The position numbers were made by a program, and so were the translations under genes. 64,000 bases of DNA, from contig JAFEMH010004891.1 in NCBI GenBank assembly GCA_022495995.1, positions 62,001 to 126,000 of the forward strand, given 5' to 3'. This document shows, in pieces, positions 45,381 to 58,628 of this stretch; within the stretch, counting starts at the first letter, position 1; the number at the start of each line of letters is the position of its first letter. Source of the DNA: Adenophora triphylla var. japonica (lineage: Eukaryota > Streptophyta > Magnoliopsida > Asterales > Campanulaceae). The notes beneath the pieces were generated by a model. The model was not told the DNA's origin. It worked only from the letters and a program-made list of their open reading frames with translations, and did not search any database.

Positions 45381-47040
45381 GCTTCTTCTAAAAATCAATA
45401 ATCCTTTATAGTTTTCTTTCAAAACTGGTTTCGTGCCATAGAACTATGGTTTGGACTGTTTGAATGTTGGAATTAAAGGGGAACTTGGAAATACAAAAAG
45501 GATCGAACATAGAGTTTGCTACTGACCAAACTGCCAAATGACTGAACACGATAATTGGTTACCAATTAGTGTGGTAAGAGTTGGGTAATGCTTCAAGTCT
45601 TCTGATAGCTGGAAACTAAGGTTGTGCATGTTTGGGGGCATATGTGGTTTTGAATTTTGGGCTTTAAAAGTCAAGAAGATTTCATCTGTTTGGTGACTTC
45701 GAAACAATGGGCTTTTCATGAAAGTTGCAACTTATTGTGAAAGGGAAACTGATCAAAATGGCAAAACAATCCATTGTTCCCAACCTGAAATGTGAATAGA
45801 CTTGTGAAATAGAGTCATACTTTGTGTGCAATCAAGTACATAAATTGATACTAAACGATATTTGTTAGACAATATATCCGACATCTACTACTAAAGAACT
45901 AAACATGGACTGGTATATAGACTTGAGAGCTACTCCCGTTATCACCATTTTATTTTAAGGTGGAACCTTCAATATAATCTACTAGCAGTCCGGTCCAAGC
46001 CGAAAAGGATTGCATATTGAAACATTCATTAATGTTGTCGTTTCTCTGTAGACTGATCCGTTTTGGGTGCAAGGTCGTATCTTTGAAATTAAGGAAATAA
46101 TCAATACAAACTTAGAAACCTATGAAGTATAAGTTTCATATCTGGAAGAATATACAGCAAATTATATGAGAAAAATTAGTTCCTTGTCAATGACACGGGC
46201 AAAATGCTGTATGTTTAAGTAATCTTTCTCTCTCTCTCTTAAAGTTTCTAGAATTCCATGTGCCTTGCAGGAAATGTAGGCGTAACTGATTTCAAGAACA
46301 AGGACAATTGTAACCAAACTACATGGCCATATGCATGCACGAATGGCTACCCATGCAGGGCAAGAAATTGACAATTTTTTGCTTTGTACTAGTCATTAAT
46401 GTTCAAAACTTACCATGTTATTCATCTTTTACATTTTTTTTTTTTTGTTTTACCATTGAGAATGTCAGTTGAATGGTTGGTAATGACATTCTCTCCCAAC
46501 ATGTCATGTAGGAAACATAAATCCGTGGAAAGAGATTCGATTGAGTTAAAGCTGCCCGTTCCATCTACTAGTAATAATGATGATGGAAAAAGGCAAGGTT
46601 GTGGTTGGATTTGTGAAAGTTATATTTGGACAAGCCCATGGGAAAGTTGGAGATAAAGAAAGAAGCATTCATTTAAAGCAAAATAAAGAAAAGTGTATTC
46701 CAAAATTAAGTTTGATATTTGTAATCTTGTTGATGGTCTCTATAGTGTCATTTTAGAATATAACCAAGGATATATTTATTTTTCTTTTTGGTGTGAAGTT
46801 ATAGTTTTGTCACTATGTGACAAGTCTAGTTTGCACTTACAATTGGAATAATTGCAGAATCATGTAACATACTATACACTCAATTACATAAAAGGTATTG
46901 TACTATGAACCGACAACATAATGTAACGTACTTTTGAGTGTCATTTCAAAAAAGGTAACAATGTTGGATGACGTTAACTTTTATTAACGGAGTGAACCAA
47001 CTTATCAAATAAAATAATAATCGTTAAAGAAGTAACGCCC
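45381..47040. other. Unassigned intergenic DNA
   Basis: No gene is recognised. An 85-codon plus-strand ORF at 46399-46656, ending ...SYIWTSPWESWR, has fairly balanced composition in its second half (from about 46505) and could be a last exon; I do not know a matching family and see no good partner exons. The rest is moderately AT-rich without obvious repeats. Confidence 0.4.
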
Positions 47041-47300
47041 CTTTCGTCTTCATCTTCATTTCATAAAAACCCCACCAATTCTCTCCCTCCCGACGTCCCT
47101 CCGCTCCTTCCTCTCCTCACAATCTCTCCTTCCTCCCAACTTTCTCTCTCTAAACCCCACCAATTCTCTCCCTCCCGCCATCCTACCGCTACCACAAACC
47201 CTTCTCCTCGCCTTCTCCCCTCCCAGAATAAGCTGGCTTTCCAAGTTAGTGTTCGACACACGCACCCCCACCGATCTCTCCGCCGACCAGTCTTCCTCGA

Positions 47301-47660
47301 TTGCTCAGGGTCCCGACGACGAACGTCTACTCCACCGTCAGGTTAACAACTTCAGTTCATCAAAGCGTCTGCCTCACTTGTTCTTGCGCTCTCAAAATGC
47401 ACCACCGCTCTTCAATCTCCCTCTGCAAATTGATTTCAAGATACCCTTTTCAAATATCATCAAAACCCACATCCCAATTTCTCTTCAAATCAATCACAAT
47501 CAATCCCCCACAAACCGCATTCCACCCTCAAATTCTAATTCCAACCCCAAATTTCCAATCTCAAATACCCAAACCACTTTACACTTTTTCAAAGAAATTA
47601 CCAATTTTGACACAGACAAAGTAGTCGACCAAATTAATCTCAAGTTTGCGGAAGCGAGGT
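47301..47660 (+). pseudogene. Orphan first exon of an unknown, possibly organelle-targeted protein, frameshifted
   Basis: A CT-rich leader (47080-47230) precedes ORFs in two frames. The frame starting at 47301 contains MHHRSSISLCKLISRYPFQ and LYTFSKK, Ser/Arg/Lys-rich and almost free of acidic residues like a mitochondrial or plastid presequence. From about 47598 the other frame continues as EITNFDTDKVVDQINLKFAE and runs into GTAGGA, a good donor, at 47661. A single frameshift would join them. No later exon follows in the next 2.5 kb. I do not recognise the protein; it seems to be an abandoned or truncated gene. Confidence 0.4.
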
Positions 47661-48299
47661 AGGAGATTGTTGATTGTTGATAAAAAATGATTTATTCCTT
47701 GCCAATTGTTAAAATTAATTTATTGAACTTGTATATGATGGAATAGTTTAATTGATTTTTTAAATTTTATATTGAATTTTTGAAAATAATATGTATGTAA
47801 CGGGTGGAGGTGGAAGAAGAAGGGGTAGAATGATCATTCCATGTATCAATGATTTGGGAACTTTTGGGGGAATAACAGGGTGGAGGTGGAAGAAGACTAC
47901 TAAATCCATTAAATAGACTCACAACTGTTAAATGTATGTAACGGGTGTTAGTATTTTTCTTATATCGTTGAAAGTTTTGTTATATTTTTAACGTCGTTAG
48001 GGTACGTTCAATTATATGAAATGAGATGGAAAAGTATGTTACATTAAGATGTCAAACCGTATTATGTTCCATTAATTGTTAAAATCGTATATTACGTTAC
48101 CCCAATTTTTTGTTCACCCCACCATCAGGTTCATTTCATTATGCATGGCTTATGTAGGGAGAGAGATCATACTTATTTACTTAAAAAATGTTCATCTTGT
48201 TTGTATGATTGAAATTAAATGCAATTGATTCCTTTGTTTAATTTAATTAAATTGATTTATTAAATCATGTCACGTGCAATTTACGTGATAATATTTAGG

Positions 48300-48530
48300 G
48301 AGTGGCGTGGGGGAGGAGTTGTTAAAAATAAATTTAAAATGATTAATTTTTTTTTCTCGACAGACAGGGGGGAGAGGGTGGTGAGTGGAGTAGGGGAGGA
48401 GTTGTTAAAAATAAATTTAAAATGATTAATTTTTTTTTACTCGACGGGGGTGGGGTGGCATGGCAGGGGGTGGTGAGTTGATTGGGGGAGGAGTTGTTAA
48501 AAATAAATTTAAAATGATTTTTTTTTTTGA
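48300..48530. repeat. Three tandem copies of about 90 bp
   Basis: GGGGGAGGAGTTGTTAAAAA followed by TAAATTTAAAATGATT recurs near 48308, 48393 and 48484, each followed by a T-run, CTCGA and a G-rich stretch. Confidence 0.85.
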
Positions 48531-48639
48531 CTCGATGGGGGGGGGTAAGGGGTGGGGGGGGGGTGGTGGTGGTGAGTAGGGTGGGGGTGGTGATTGGGGT
48601 GGGTAAATTTGTAGTCAACTCAATTGAACATTTTTCGGA

Positions 48640-48775
48640 AAACATTTTCCTTACCAAGCAGTCGAAAACATGATTATCTTATTTTCTGAAAACCTTTTCA
48701 TTTTCCGAAAAACATTTTACAAAAAATCATTTTCCGAAAAATGTTTTACGCTAAACAAACGGAGCCTTACTTTAG
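48640..48775. mobile_element. End of a TIR element (MITE-like)
   Basis: TTTTCGGAAAACATTTTCC words end in ATGTTTTACGCTAAACAAACGGAGCC, the reverse of the AGGCTTCGTTTG end seen at 30904. A complete element with two ends and a duplication was not delimited. Confidence 0.45.
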
Positions 48776-49655
48776 CTTGTTTTACCCTTGCTATCTTCAA
48801 TCAATGTTGACTGAGGAAGTTGTCACCCATTCCTAAAATTCAATCCCTGCTCAAAAATATTACTAGTGCCAAATCAAATGACAAAAAGGTTCATGAAAGC
48901 CTGAGTTTTTATCATGGGCTTGAATAATTATCCCTCCCTCGTAGAAAAAGTGTCGCACTTTTCATTTTCGTCACATCTCTCTTAATGATTATTCGTACAT
49001 GTTAATCTCAGTTTATGCTTTTTGCTCGGTACGTAAATGTATCATTTACTCTTTTCCTTTTCACTATATCATTTTTCGTATGAACATCTTTTAAGTTGAG
49101 AAGACAAATCACAAAACTTTCGTCTATTCACCAACCTATCCATACTTATTGATTAAAAATTGTTCTCAATCTACTTCATATTCATATTTGTACTTTCCTG
49201 TCACATTGATGTTGGAGTTCTTTCAGATAGCATTTGATGCAACAAATTTTCCAAAGGGCATAAAAGAATATCTTCCCAACAAAGTCCTATAAATGGAGAA
49301 GTAGAAACAGGCACAAGGGTGAGCATGGACTTCGATTGAACCTATAGTAAGCTTTATTGGAGGTTTAAGTTTAAAACCGGTTTATGTCAATATCAATAAA
49401 AAAAAATACACAAATACCATTATGATTACACAATAGAATTGTAAGTAATACATGAATAATTAGAGAAGATGAGAATGGGACCACTTTTCTTGTCATTGGG
49501 ACCCTCTACTCTTTATTATATTTGTCTGCATACCACTACATATTTTTCCTTACCCATGATTTAAGGGGATGGTAGGATATCTTAGGGCCACTTCCCCCAC
49601 CACAACTAAGCTGTGTTTGTGTCAAACCTATGATTTTTTTTATTTTTTTTGTGTA

Positions 49656-50032
49656 CTTCCTCTGTCATGAGAAAAGACTTACAGTATCAAAATGAACGTT
49701 TATATATATATTTTTAAAAACATCTTTAATGTTTTTTAAATAATTTTATCCGTATATATTATTTTACCATTTTTATTATTTTTTTATTATTTATAACAAA
49801 ACTAAAAATTTAAAATGGATAACGAGATTTTTTTTTAATATTTACCATTAAATTAAAACATTTTTAGAATCCCCTCTTGAGATCTTTCCAAAAAAATAAA
49901 TAAATATGAAGAATCCATCTTGAATAATAAAAGACATTTATTTATGGATCGAGGGAGTCTTTTTTATTTTATTTTCTTGGTTTGTCTACAATATAATTTC
50001 TGTAAACAAAAAAAATACTTGGACGGAAGGAG
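49656..50032. mobile_element. Stowaway MITE (377 bp)
   Basis: Ends CTTCCTCTGTCATGAGAAAAG and ACTTGGACGGAAGGAG, flanked by TA. The outer ends match poorly beyond about 10 bases, suggesting an older copy. Confidence 0.7.
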
Positions 50033-50432
50033 TATTTCTTTCAACTTTCACTTAATTTCAATTGTAATATATTATGCACCTTTTTGTAGTCTTTCTTCAA
50101 TTATAACAAAGAAAAAATAAAGAGAATTTCAAAAAGTCTTCAAGCCACAAGCATCAATATAAGTATCAACAAGGTTAGCTTCTCTAGTTTTCTTTAAAAT
50201 TACGATTCATAGGCACAATTTAAAATTAAAATTGCATCTAAAAATTAAAAAACTATAATTTTAGTTAATGGTATTCTTAATAAGGGTATAAAGGAGATAT
50301 TGAAACTAACTTGAAAGAGTAAGATTTTATATAATATTGACTTCCCTAATTCAAATACAATTGGTAATTTTGGTAAAATAATTTTATGACTTTTTTAGCA
50401 AAGAGTTATATTTCTATTTGGAAAAGGACATT

Positions 50433-51012
50433 GTTAAATATGTAAATATCTTTTAGACATGTAAATATATTGTGTTATATTTAGAATAGGACTAATATTA
50501 CTAACAAATCTCTTTCCTTATAAGTGTCAATCTATGTTTCCTTGTAAGAGTTGGATTGCATCAAATAAGGAATAGTTTGACTGATTGAAAAACTTCTCAA
50601 AGGCGCATATAAATACAAGACCTCGGCACCTTGAGAAGATACGGATTGAGAATTCTTTGAAAGATAAAAACTTTTGTTATTTATGGATTCAAGATATTCT
50701 GTTTAGAATAGTTTCTCGTTGGGAAAGGAAGATTGTTCTTGGTTTACAAGTTGGTTAGAACATGTTTTTAGTATTTTAATCTTTTTGTTTCACTTATTCG
50801 TATTTTTCTTTGTAAAACAAATTTTAATAGTGAAAACCTTTTTGGGATTAAAGCCTTGTTTGATGGGTCTGAACCAGTAAACGTTTAATTCTGTGTTCTT
50901 TTATTTTATTCAGTTGTTTATTGGTGGATGTGTGAACAGTTGTAACTCACATTTGTACTCACATCCGTGATCTGTTCTGTTGAACTGATTTCCTAGCTAC
51001 ACTAAACTTTCA
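50433..51012 (+). mobile_element. 5' LTR of Copia element 1 (580 bp)
   Basis: It begins TGTTAAATATG and ends AAACTTTCA, followed two bases later by the primer-binding site TGGTATTAGAGCC. A TATA box (CATATAAATAC) is near 50607. The 3' LTR is absent from the window. Confidence 0.8.
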
Positions 51013-51014
51013 AT

Positions 51015-51027
51015 TGGTATTAGAGCC
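51015..51027 (+). other. Primer-binding site for initiator methionine tRNA
   Basis: TGGTATTAGAGCC differs by one base from the usual TGGTATCAGAGCC complementary to the 3' end of the initiator tRNA, right after the LTR. Confidence 0.85.
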
Positions 51028-51073
51028 AACTCTCGACATATTACTAAGTGTTGATCTAGAAAGTGTAGTCATA

Positions 51074-52739
51074 ATGAAATGTCAAAACCATCAAAACAAG
51101 CTTCCAGTTTTGGATGTCACCAATTATTCTTTTTGGAAGTCTAAAATGCGTAACTACATCAAATCAATTGATGAAAGAGCATGGATGTGTATACTTGTTG
51201 CTTGGCAACCTCCCACTGTGAAGAAGAAGCCTATATCCGGTGTTGGTGAATCTATTTTTGAAAGAAAACATGAGAAAAGATGGACTCTTGATGAAATCAC
51301 CTCTGCAAATTATAATTCTAAAGCCATGCGTGTTATTTTCAGTCATGTTTCTGGAAATATGTACAAGCTTATCACCAATGAATGTATTGCTAAAAATGCT
51401 TGAGATATCTTGCAGATGCAATGTGAGGGGATTCCAAGTGTTAAGTCCACTAAACTTAGAATCTTAATGGATAGATTTAAACTTCTTAGAATGGAGGAGA
51501 CAGAAGACATTGTCTCCTATGCTGCTAAGATCCATGATATCTCTAATAAATGTACCAGTATTGGCGAGTCTATCTTTAATGCCAGACTTGTGAGCAAAAT
51601 TTTGAGGACCTTACATGAAAGGTTCAACATAAAGGTTTCTGTCATAAAGGAAACTAGTGACACCAACACAGTAGGTTTAGACAAAATTGTTGGTATTTTA
51701 ATTGTGTTTGAGCTAAATCTTGAGGCTCAGAAAAAGAACAAGGTCATAAACCTTGCCCTCAAAAGCTCTGCAGCTGTTCCAAAAGAATTGGTTGAGCTCT
51801 CATCAGAAATTGACAAGTCAAGCCTTGAGGATGAGGATTTGGCCCTCATTTCTAAAAAATTCAGTTATATGCTGAAAAATAAGAGGATAAGCAAGTTTCC
51901 CAATAGACCTGTTCCAATTGCTGAAAAACCTAAAATTAGCACTGAAAATGGCTTAAAAAGGCCAAACCTAGAGAATAGGAAATCCTCTGAATCTGTCCAA
52001 TGTAAAGCATGTCGTGGATTTGATCACTATGCTAATGAGTGTGCTAACACATTTAAAAAAAGGGAATGAGCTTAATTGCTTTCCTGAGTGATAGTGAGGA
52101 TGAAGAGGAAGTTGCTAACATGTCAGTGATAAACTGTCATTTTGTTTTTAATGCTCACTTTGCAAGAATAGGAGAAGAAGATTATGAGTAGAATGTGGAT
52201 GTGGACTCAGATGTGGACACATCCTTATACACATCTGAAGATAAATCAAATATGACTCTCAATTGTTTCTCCATAAAAGGAGATTCAGATGATGAAGGAA
52301 GAGATATTCCCTATAAGGAACTCTTTGAGACATACAAAGAACTGCATACATATTGGATAAAAAGAAATGAAAAAATTGATGTACTGGCCAAGGTAAACGA
52401 AGCTCTCTCTGATAAATTGTCTGTTTGTGAAGATGAGAAAGCTAGACTTTAAAAAGAAAATGATAATCAAAAGGATACCATTGTTAAACTTGAAGTTCTG
52501 GTAACCAAGAGAGAAGTTGAACTTGAAAAATTCAAAACTGATTTTGAAAAAGCTGAAGGTATATTAACCAAGTTAAATACTGAAAAAATGAAACTTGATG
52601 ACTCTTTAGCTCTTGGTAAAACTGGAAAAACTGATATTGGGTTTGAAAAAACCAAATTTGTAAAGGAGGGAAGTGAGGTTTCAAAATCTGATGAATCTTT
52701 AGCTCTAGGTGGACCATTGGGCCAACCATGCAAGGAGTA
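51074..52739 (+). pseudogene. Copia element 1 gag, with nonsense codons
   Basis: The ATG at 51074 follows the leader. The reading frame holds the copia-type gag domain (YSFWKSKMRNYIKS near 51126), is stopped by TGA at 51401-51403 where the family has Trp, and resumes in the same frame to 52069. A CX2CX4HX4C zinc knuckle (CKACRGFDHYANEC) lies at about 52000-52042. After more stops, an acidic and then Lys/Glu-rich coiled-coil stretch runs from about 52190 to 52739. The large gag with a coiled-coil tail resembles SIRE-like Copia elements. Protease, integrase and RT do not follow; Copia element 2 takes over instead. Confidence 0.8.
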
Positions 52740-52746
52740 GCCCAAT

Positions 52747-53782
52747 TGTGCTAGTTTTGTACTAGCTCAATTTGGACCACACCCGCGAAGCGCGCGAAGC
52801 CCGCGAAGGTCGCAATGGGCGTTTTGAGGCACACACTTTGCACTTCGCATCGTCGCTAGGAGCCTTAAACTTTTGACAAAAGTTGGCTCGGTTCATGGTT
52901 CGATTCGGTCCAAGGCAGGTGAGGCGGGTTCGGCTTAGGCAATGGTGATTCGATCCATTTAGTTCGTGGGCTGGTGGCAACTTGGGGCGGCTTGGATTGG
53001 GCCGAGCCCCAGTTGGGTTCAGTAAAGGTGGGCCGGCGGATCCGGATTGGAGTAGTTTGGGTTGTGATGGTTCTTGAAAAGGTGGGCGTGACCCATGTCT
53101 TTTCAAATAGGCGGGTCAAGGCTGTTGGGCCGACCCAGCAGATCTCCTCCCTCCATCTAGATCTGATCCAACGGTCCAAAATCCACCAGACACCAATTGT
53201 GTTTATTCCTAATGGGTACCACATCTCTTCATACACTATAAATAGACCCCCTGGTTTGACAAATCAATTCACTCATTGATTCAATCACTTCACAATTCAC
53301 TCTCTCTTCTCACTAGAAGTAGAAGACTCACATATCTAACGAAGTTAATTAACTCGGTTAGATATTTAACTGAATTACGGAATTCAGTCACAGAATTCAA
53401 CGGAATTCTGAACATCATCTGTTAAAAGATAGAGCATCTCGTTGCATAAGTCTTCTTCAAAGTCTGGAAGTGTCAAACACAAATTTTATTCGCCAAAGTC
53501 GTTAATTTGGAGTGCTCCTATTAACGATTGTAAAGTCGTTTCATCTTGAGAGAAGATTGCCGCTAATCCGTAAGCACCAGTGTGGGGCAATATCTTCTTA
53601 CGGAAATTGTGTCCAACACAAGACTCGACTTCTTTAATTACTCGGTTAGCTTTAATTTTCGCATTCTAGTTTATCTTTATTTCCTGCCCCGTTAATTATG
53701 TTATGGTTCATTATATTATTTGTCATTTCGTTAAATTCAAGAAAGCCTTATTTATTGTTATATATAATAAATTTTTCTAACA
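52747..53782 (+). mobile_element. Probable LTR of Copia element 2 (about 1 kb)
   Basis: The approximate limits are TGTGCTAGTTTTG and TTTTTCTAACA. A TATA box (CACTATAAATAGA) is near 53235 with a plausible leader after it. Near the left end, CGCGAAG is repeated (52783-52806) in a CpG-rich block. The exact borders and the partner LTR are not established, and the primer site after 53782 is degenerate. Confidence 0.5.
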
Positions 53783-56700
53783 ATCGCAAGAAGATATTAA
53801 CGTTTTCTTGTTTTTATGACAAATATGAGCCGATGATGATGGACAACCAAAGGACATTATCGTTAGAGACTTAACGAGAAAAATGACGATTTCCAAGGAA
53901 GGATAACTAGAAGAGCATTGGAAATTAACTAGAAGATAACGAGAAGGTCAACAATAATCCCGGAAGTGATTCAAAGAATTGTTGACAACATGGAGCGGAC
54001 TTATAACCAAGATTCGCCTACGCATATAACCGAAAAGGAAGAAGATGATGATCCAGATTCGCCAAGATCCAGATTCGCCAAGGCAAATAACCGAAAACGA
54101 AGAGGATGATGATCCAGATTCGCCAAGGAAAATAACCGAAAAGGAGGATGATGATGATCCAGATCCAAAAAGATAGATAGCCAATCCGCGAAGACAAATA
54201 GCCGCAGAAGAATGGGATCATTAAAATCTCATATGTAGGACATATATACTGAGTAGACCAAATGATGCCCTTACAAAGAGCACTGTCTCGTGGGGACAAC
54301 CAAAGAGTTGTAGAACACTTTGGAACGGACTATAAGGTTCAAGGAACCAAATCCAAGATTTGTTACAAGATGTGGTAAGACCAATCACGTAGCAAAAGTT
54401 TGTCGTATTCTAAGAAGGGAAATGGACAACTGAATCAAACCAACATCACCAAAAGATTGAAATGGATTTGATATAATCATCAATGGTGTTTGAAACCAAC
54501 TTAGCAAAGTTGGAAGTCAACCCAAGAGAATGGTGGAAAGACGCTAGGGCTACCCTCCGTATATGTGATGATAAAAAGAGCTTCTCATCATACACTCCTA
54601 CCAATAGAAGGAAGGTGTATATGTGAAACTCTGATACTTTCAACGTCGTGTGACTTGGAAAGGTTGTAATAAAGATGTATTCAACCATACAACTGACTCG
54701 TGAATGTGCTGCATGTCCCAGACACTCACAAGAACCTAGTTTCAGATCACTATTGAATAAGGCTCATTTAAACTAGTGTTAGAGTCCAATCAGATAAATT
54801 TGAATCGACTAGGAATGGTTTGTTCCTTGGGAAAGTGTACCTATCCCAGAAGAGAAGGATAACGGTGTTTCTTATGTTAATGGAAAGACCTAGTTTATGG
54901 CTTGATAAATTAGGATACGTGAATTTTAACACAATTAAGATGTCAGTGAATCAAGAATTAATTCTCATGAATTAATTCGATTCGACTGACGAGTGTGAAA
55001 TATGCATGGAAGCGGAAATGACTAAGTTATCATTTTTCTTAGAAATAAGAAACACGTCACCTCTTGAGCTAGTATAAAACTCAAGGTTAGAAAAAGTATT
55101 TCGTTACTTTTTTATAAGCAAGGATGAAGCATTGGTGGCTTTCCAAACTTATAAGAATGATGTTGAAAATCAGCTTAATGTAAAGGTTAAGAAGATTCGA
55201 AGCGCTAGAAGGAGGGGAATATGCGGCGTCGTTTGAGGATATTTGTGAGGTTTCCGACAGCATTCATCAAACGATCGCAACATATTCAACTCAGTCTAAT
55301 GCAGGAGCTAAACGCAAGAATCATAATCTTAAGGAGATGATAAATGCAATAAGCTCTGACTTAACTGAACTTGTGGGGGAAGTTATAATGTCATTCTTAA
55401 TGAAATACCCAAGAAAATATTTGATAAAAACTTCTTACAGATTATGGCAAAATCGTAAGCCGTTTTATAAATACTTTAAGTGTGGGGGTACACCTCAAGT
55501 GTGGGGGTACGGGCTAAAGTAAAAATACTTAAGCCAAAGACAAGGAATTTGGTATTCCTTGAAAACATATTTTCTTGAAGTGAAAAGGAAATAATATAAA
55601 ACTGTAAAAGATTTATCTTAATAGTAAGATGAACTAAGACACAGTTTGTGGACAAAAGAAGCTAGTCTTTTAGTCCTAATTTTCTATGGTAGAAAATTAA
55701 AACTGTTGAATAATATTGTTAACAGTTAAATGAATAGTTCAACATATATTTGGAAGTTGGTTGATATTCCTCCGTAATGCGAACCGTTGAGTTGCAAATT
55801 GGTTCTTAAAAGAAAGTATTTGAAAGATGAATCTATAAACGGAAAACTCTTGAAGATAAGTCCTAAGGCAGACTTTCAAGAAGTGTAGTCAAGAGAGTTA
55901 GAATTTCAAAAGATAGATTTCTAAAAGGAAATTCATCTTGAGAAATAAACTCTATTGAGACAGATTATTAATCTGAAAAGGCAGATTATTGATCTCGAAA
56001 GCGAGACTCTCGAGATATAGAATCTGAAGAGAAAGATTCTTAAAATGATACTCTTTAATGGTAGAGTCATCAGAGTTAGATAAATTCTCAAAGATAGACT
56101 TTCGAATAAGCTAAATTCTTGAGAAGTAACAGATAGATTCTTGAGAGATGGAATCTATAAGGTAGAATCTTGAAAGGTAATCTCTATAAGGTAGATTCCT
56201 AAGAGGTAGACTATAAGGAGGTCAAACCACTTAGAGATACTAGACACTTGGGAAGTCGGACCGGTACAGAGATAGAGATGCTAACCACTCAAATAAACTA
56301 ACCGCTAGAAGATTTTGATCACTCGAAATGACCGACCATTCTAGAGAAACTGAAGCTCTAATTGGAAATTGTAATCAATCACTAGAAATGTATAGTCAAA
56401 GTACTTGGAGTACTTAAAGATATACTCGTGATAATGTATTACAATAAATGAAATATTCAATAGTATGGAAAAGATATACTAATTGAATATCACACAAATA
56501 AACTCCAAAGTGAAAATATGTTCACAATAAATGGAGTAATGGTGTCAAACTTCCAAGACAACTTGTACAGCTCGATTCAGGAAGGAATCCGAGTCAATAG
56601 TGTTAGACAAAGATAAAGTAAAAGTTGAAAGGTCTAATATATTCTTGGAAGATATTCCTTTGTGGAATAAGTTTGTGTCTATACATGACAAGGGATTGTG

Positions 56701-57296
56701 ACGACAATGAGAAATAGGAAAAGGTGTAGAACATCGTTGTAACCGGTAAGTCAAGACACAATGGTCATTGACATATTACCATAAGAAAATTGATCTCAAA
56801 TGGGACTGTCACAACTACTGGCCATGTGAAGTCAAAAACGGATCCGTATACCAAAAAGTATGAATAGGAGATCAAATTATTTGGTAAGGGGAATGAAGTT
56901 AAAAACCCACACAAACAAAGAAATCCATAGTGGACACTCAACCTTGAGAATTGGAGATCGCATGCCCTTGGTTCAATGAGACAACTAAATTATGGAAATT
57001 CTAGTATGTGCGCTTAGAACTCATTATAACTTATTCTCAGAAGCCATCTAAGTGCTAAAACACCTGATGACGTGTGGTGAGAGTAAGCTTAAAGCTTTTA
57101 ATTATTCTTATACCTAAGTGGTGGAGTATAGCAGGATACTCTTTATGGGAGATCACCTATATAAATGAGAATTAATAAGGCCGCTTCTAAATGGCTAGTA
57201 TATCCGATAGTATTTCACTAGGGAAGGTTCAAGGCCATAAGCTACCTATCTCGATGCAATAATAGTTCGCTGAAACTTCCAAACTTGACCAAGAAT
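53783..57296 (+). pseudogene. Heavily decayed Copia element 2 internal region
   Basis: Recognisable pieces in order: a DDPDSP-type repeat (54010-54170); a zinc-knuckle-like segment RCGKTNHVAKVC near 54370; a pre-integrase piece containing NVLHVPDTHKNLVS near 54700-54750; an integrase core piece with ENQLNVKVKKIRS near 55160; and an integrase C-terminal piece LWQNRKPFYKYFK near 55440-55480. Every frame is full of stops. From 55600 to 57296 no domain can be recognised; the sequence is rich in GATAGAnTCTnGA words. It ends abruptly against CTPA1 copy 2. Confidence 0.6.
54010..54175 (+). repeat. Short tandem repeat of about 40-45 bp in the Copia 2 remnant
   Basis: ATGATGATCCAGATTCGCC with AAATAACCGAAAA recurs about four times. 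It encodes acidic D/P-rich peptide in one frame. Confidence 0.75.
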
Positions 57297-58250
57297 TCCA
57301 TTGGGTAGCCCTTTGTTAAAACCAAGTTAACAAACACCCCGTAAACTTGAACTTCTAAATGGGCAGGAAATTAAATACCTGAGAGAAGGCCAATAACTTG
57401 ACATATCCAGTCTTGGACACATGACCATCGGGGGTTCTGTGAGGAATGATGGCACTGGATATAGGTGAAAGCTTAATGAACTCACGAGGTAGTTTAACCT
57501 ACAAAGTTTATAATATAAAGATTTGTTCATTTTATGCCTACAATATAACAAAAATTCATATGTTTTGCAACACGGAGTGCTAGACGATTGTTCATTCATG
57601 TCTTAAAGACTTCGTAACAGATTTAGCGAAAGTGACACAATGCTTATTGAGTTCATTCCTCATCTGAACTGGAATCAATTGCCAGTTTCCTTCCCTGTAA
57701 AATAAAAGGCATATGACAATCAATTTCCATTCTATCGTTTAAACAGTACATATGAAGTACCCTAAAAGACATGGAAACAATGGTGCAACCTAATGGGACA
57801 TTTCGTATTCTTACACTGTGGACCTTCACTGAAACAATTGTCCCGACATTGTTGTGAAAATCACGTTCTTGCGCAGCGGAATAACGGATCAAGCTTTGAG
57901 AATGAATAAATAAGATGCAACACACACGAAAAGTAAACCACACACAAAGGAACACACAAGAATTGTTAACCCGGTTCGTTGCAACAACAACTACGTCCGG
58001 GGGCGCTACCAAGCCAAAATATTCACTATAATATTTTCCGATGTTACAATCACAGCACCAATTTGTTTCTAGGCTACCACATGTATTTATAGGATACAAG
58101 AAATCAAATCCTAACAATAAAAGGATTCCTAACATAAGAAAGTATTCTTCTTTCTTCACAAGTCTTCCAAATATTGTTGTCACAAGGAATCCCAAATCCA
58201 AGAGGAAATCTGATCAAAATAGGAAACTGAATCAGTCCAGAATCGTACCA

Positions 58251-58360
58251 AGCGCGGCCGCCCTCCCTGGCTAAGCGCGTCCGCGCTAATATCCGAAACT
58301 CCGGCTCCTTGCTCGACACTCAAAGCGCGGCCGCTCACGGCCCTCACGGCGCGGTCGCGC
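58251..58360 (-). promoter_or_regulatory. GC-rich palindrome cluster in the gag-only Copia LTR
   Basis: AGCGCGGCCGC at 58251-58261, AGCGCGTCCGCGCT at 58274-58287, AGCGCGGCCGCT at 58324-58335 and GCGCGGTCGCGC at 58349-58360; the other LTR has the same set at about 60460-60563. The repeated (A)GCGCGG(C/T)CGCG(C/T) core in an AT-rich genome suggests regulatory sites; function unknown. Confidence 0.5.
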
Positions 58361-58628
58361 ACATGGTCGAAACCGCTCCCGCGAAATTCCTTCACGATTT
58401 GACTCCAAACCCAACAATCTCCCACCGGAGACAAACCATCCATGATACCTCGTCTTGAAACAAACAAATCTCGGTTTTAGGGCCACTAATGCGTTGGTAG
58501 CGCCCGGCCTCTTGTCTAGTTATCCAGTGAATTGAAGCCGAGCAACGCTTCAACATAACCGTCTGCTCTACCATGCTCCGAGTCTTCATTCGAATGATCC
58601 TCCCCGCACATCCCCGCTCACTTGCGTG

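Larger units (their letters stand above)
47663..50432. other. Intergenic DNA with small repeats and MITEs, no gene
   Basis: AT-rich. It contains a three-copy tandem repeat (48300-48530), a TIR-element end (48640-48775) and a Stowaway (49656-50032), each listed separately. No other coding signal was found. Confidence 0.6.

Noticed and set aside
58251..58360. Vector or linker contamination, suggested by GCGGCCGC sites
   Set aside because: The sites occur in both LTRs of a retrotransposon with a proper target duplication, so they are native.
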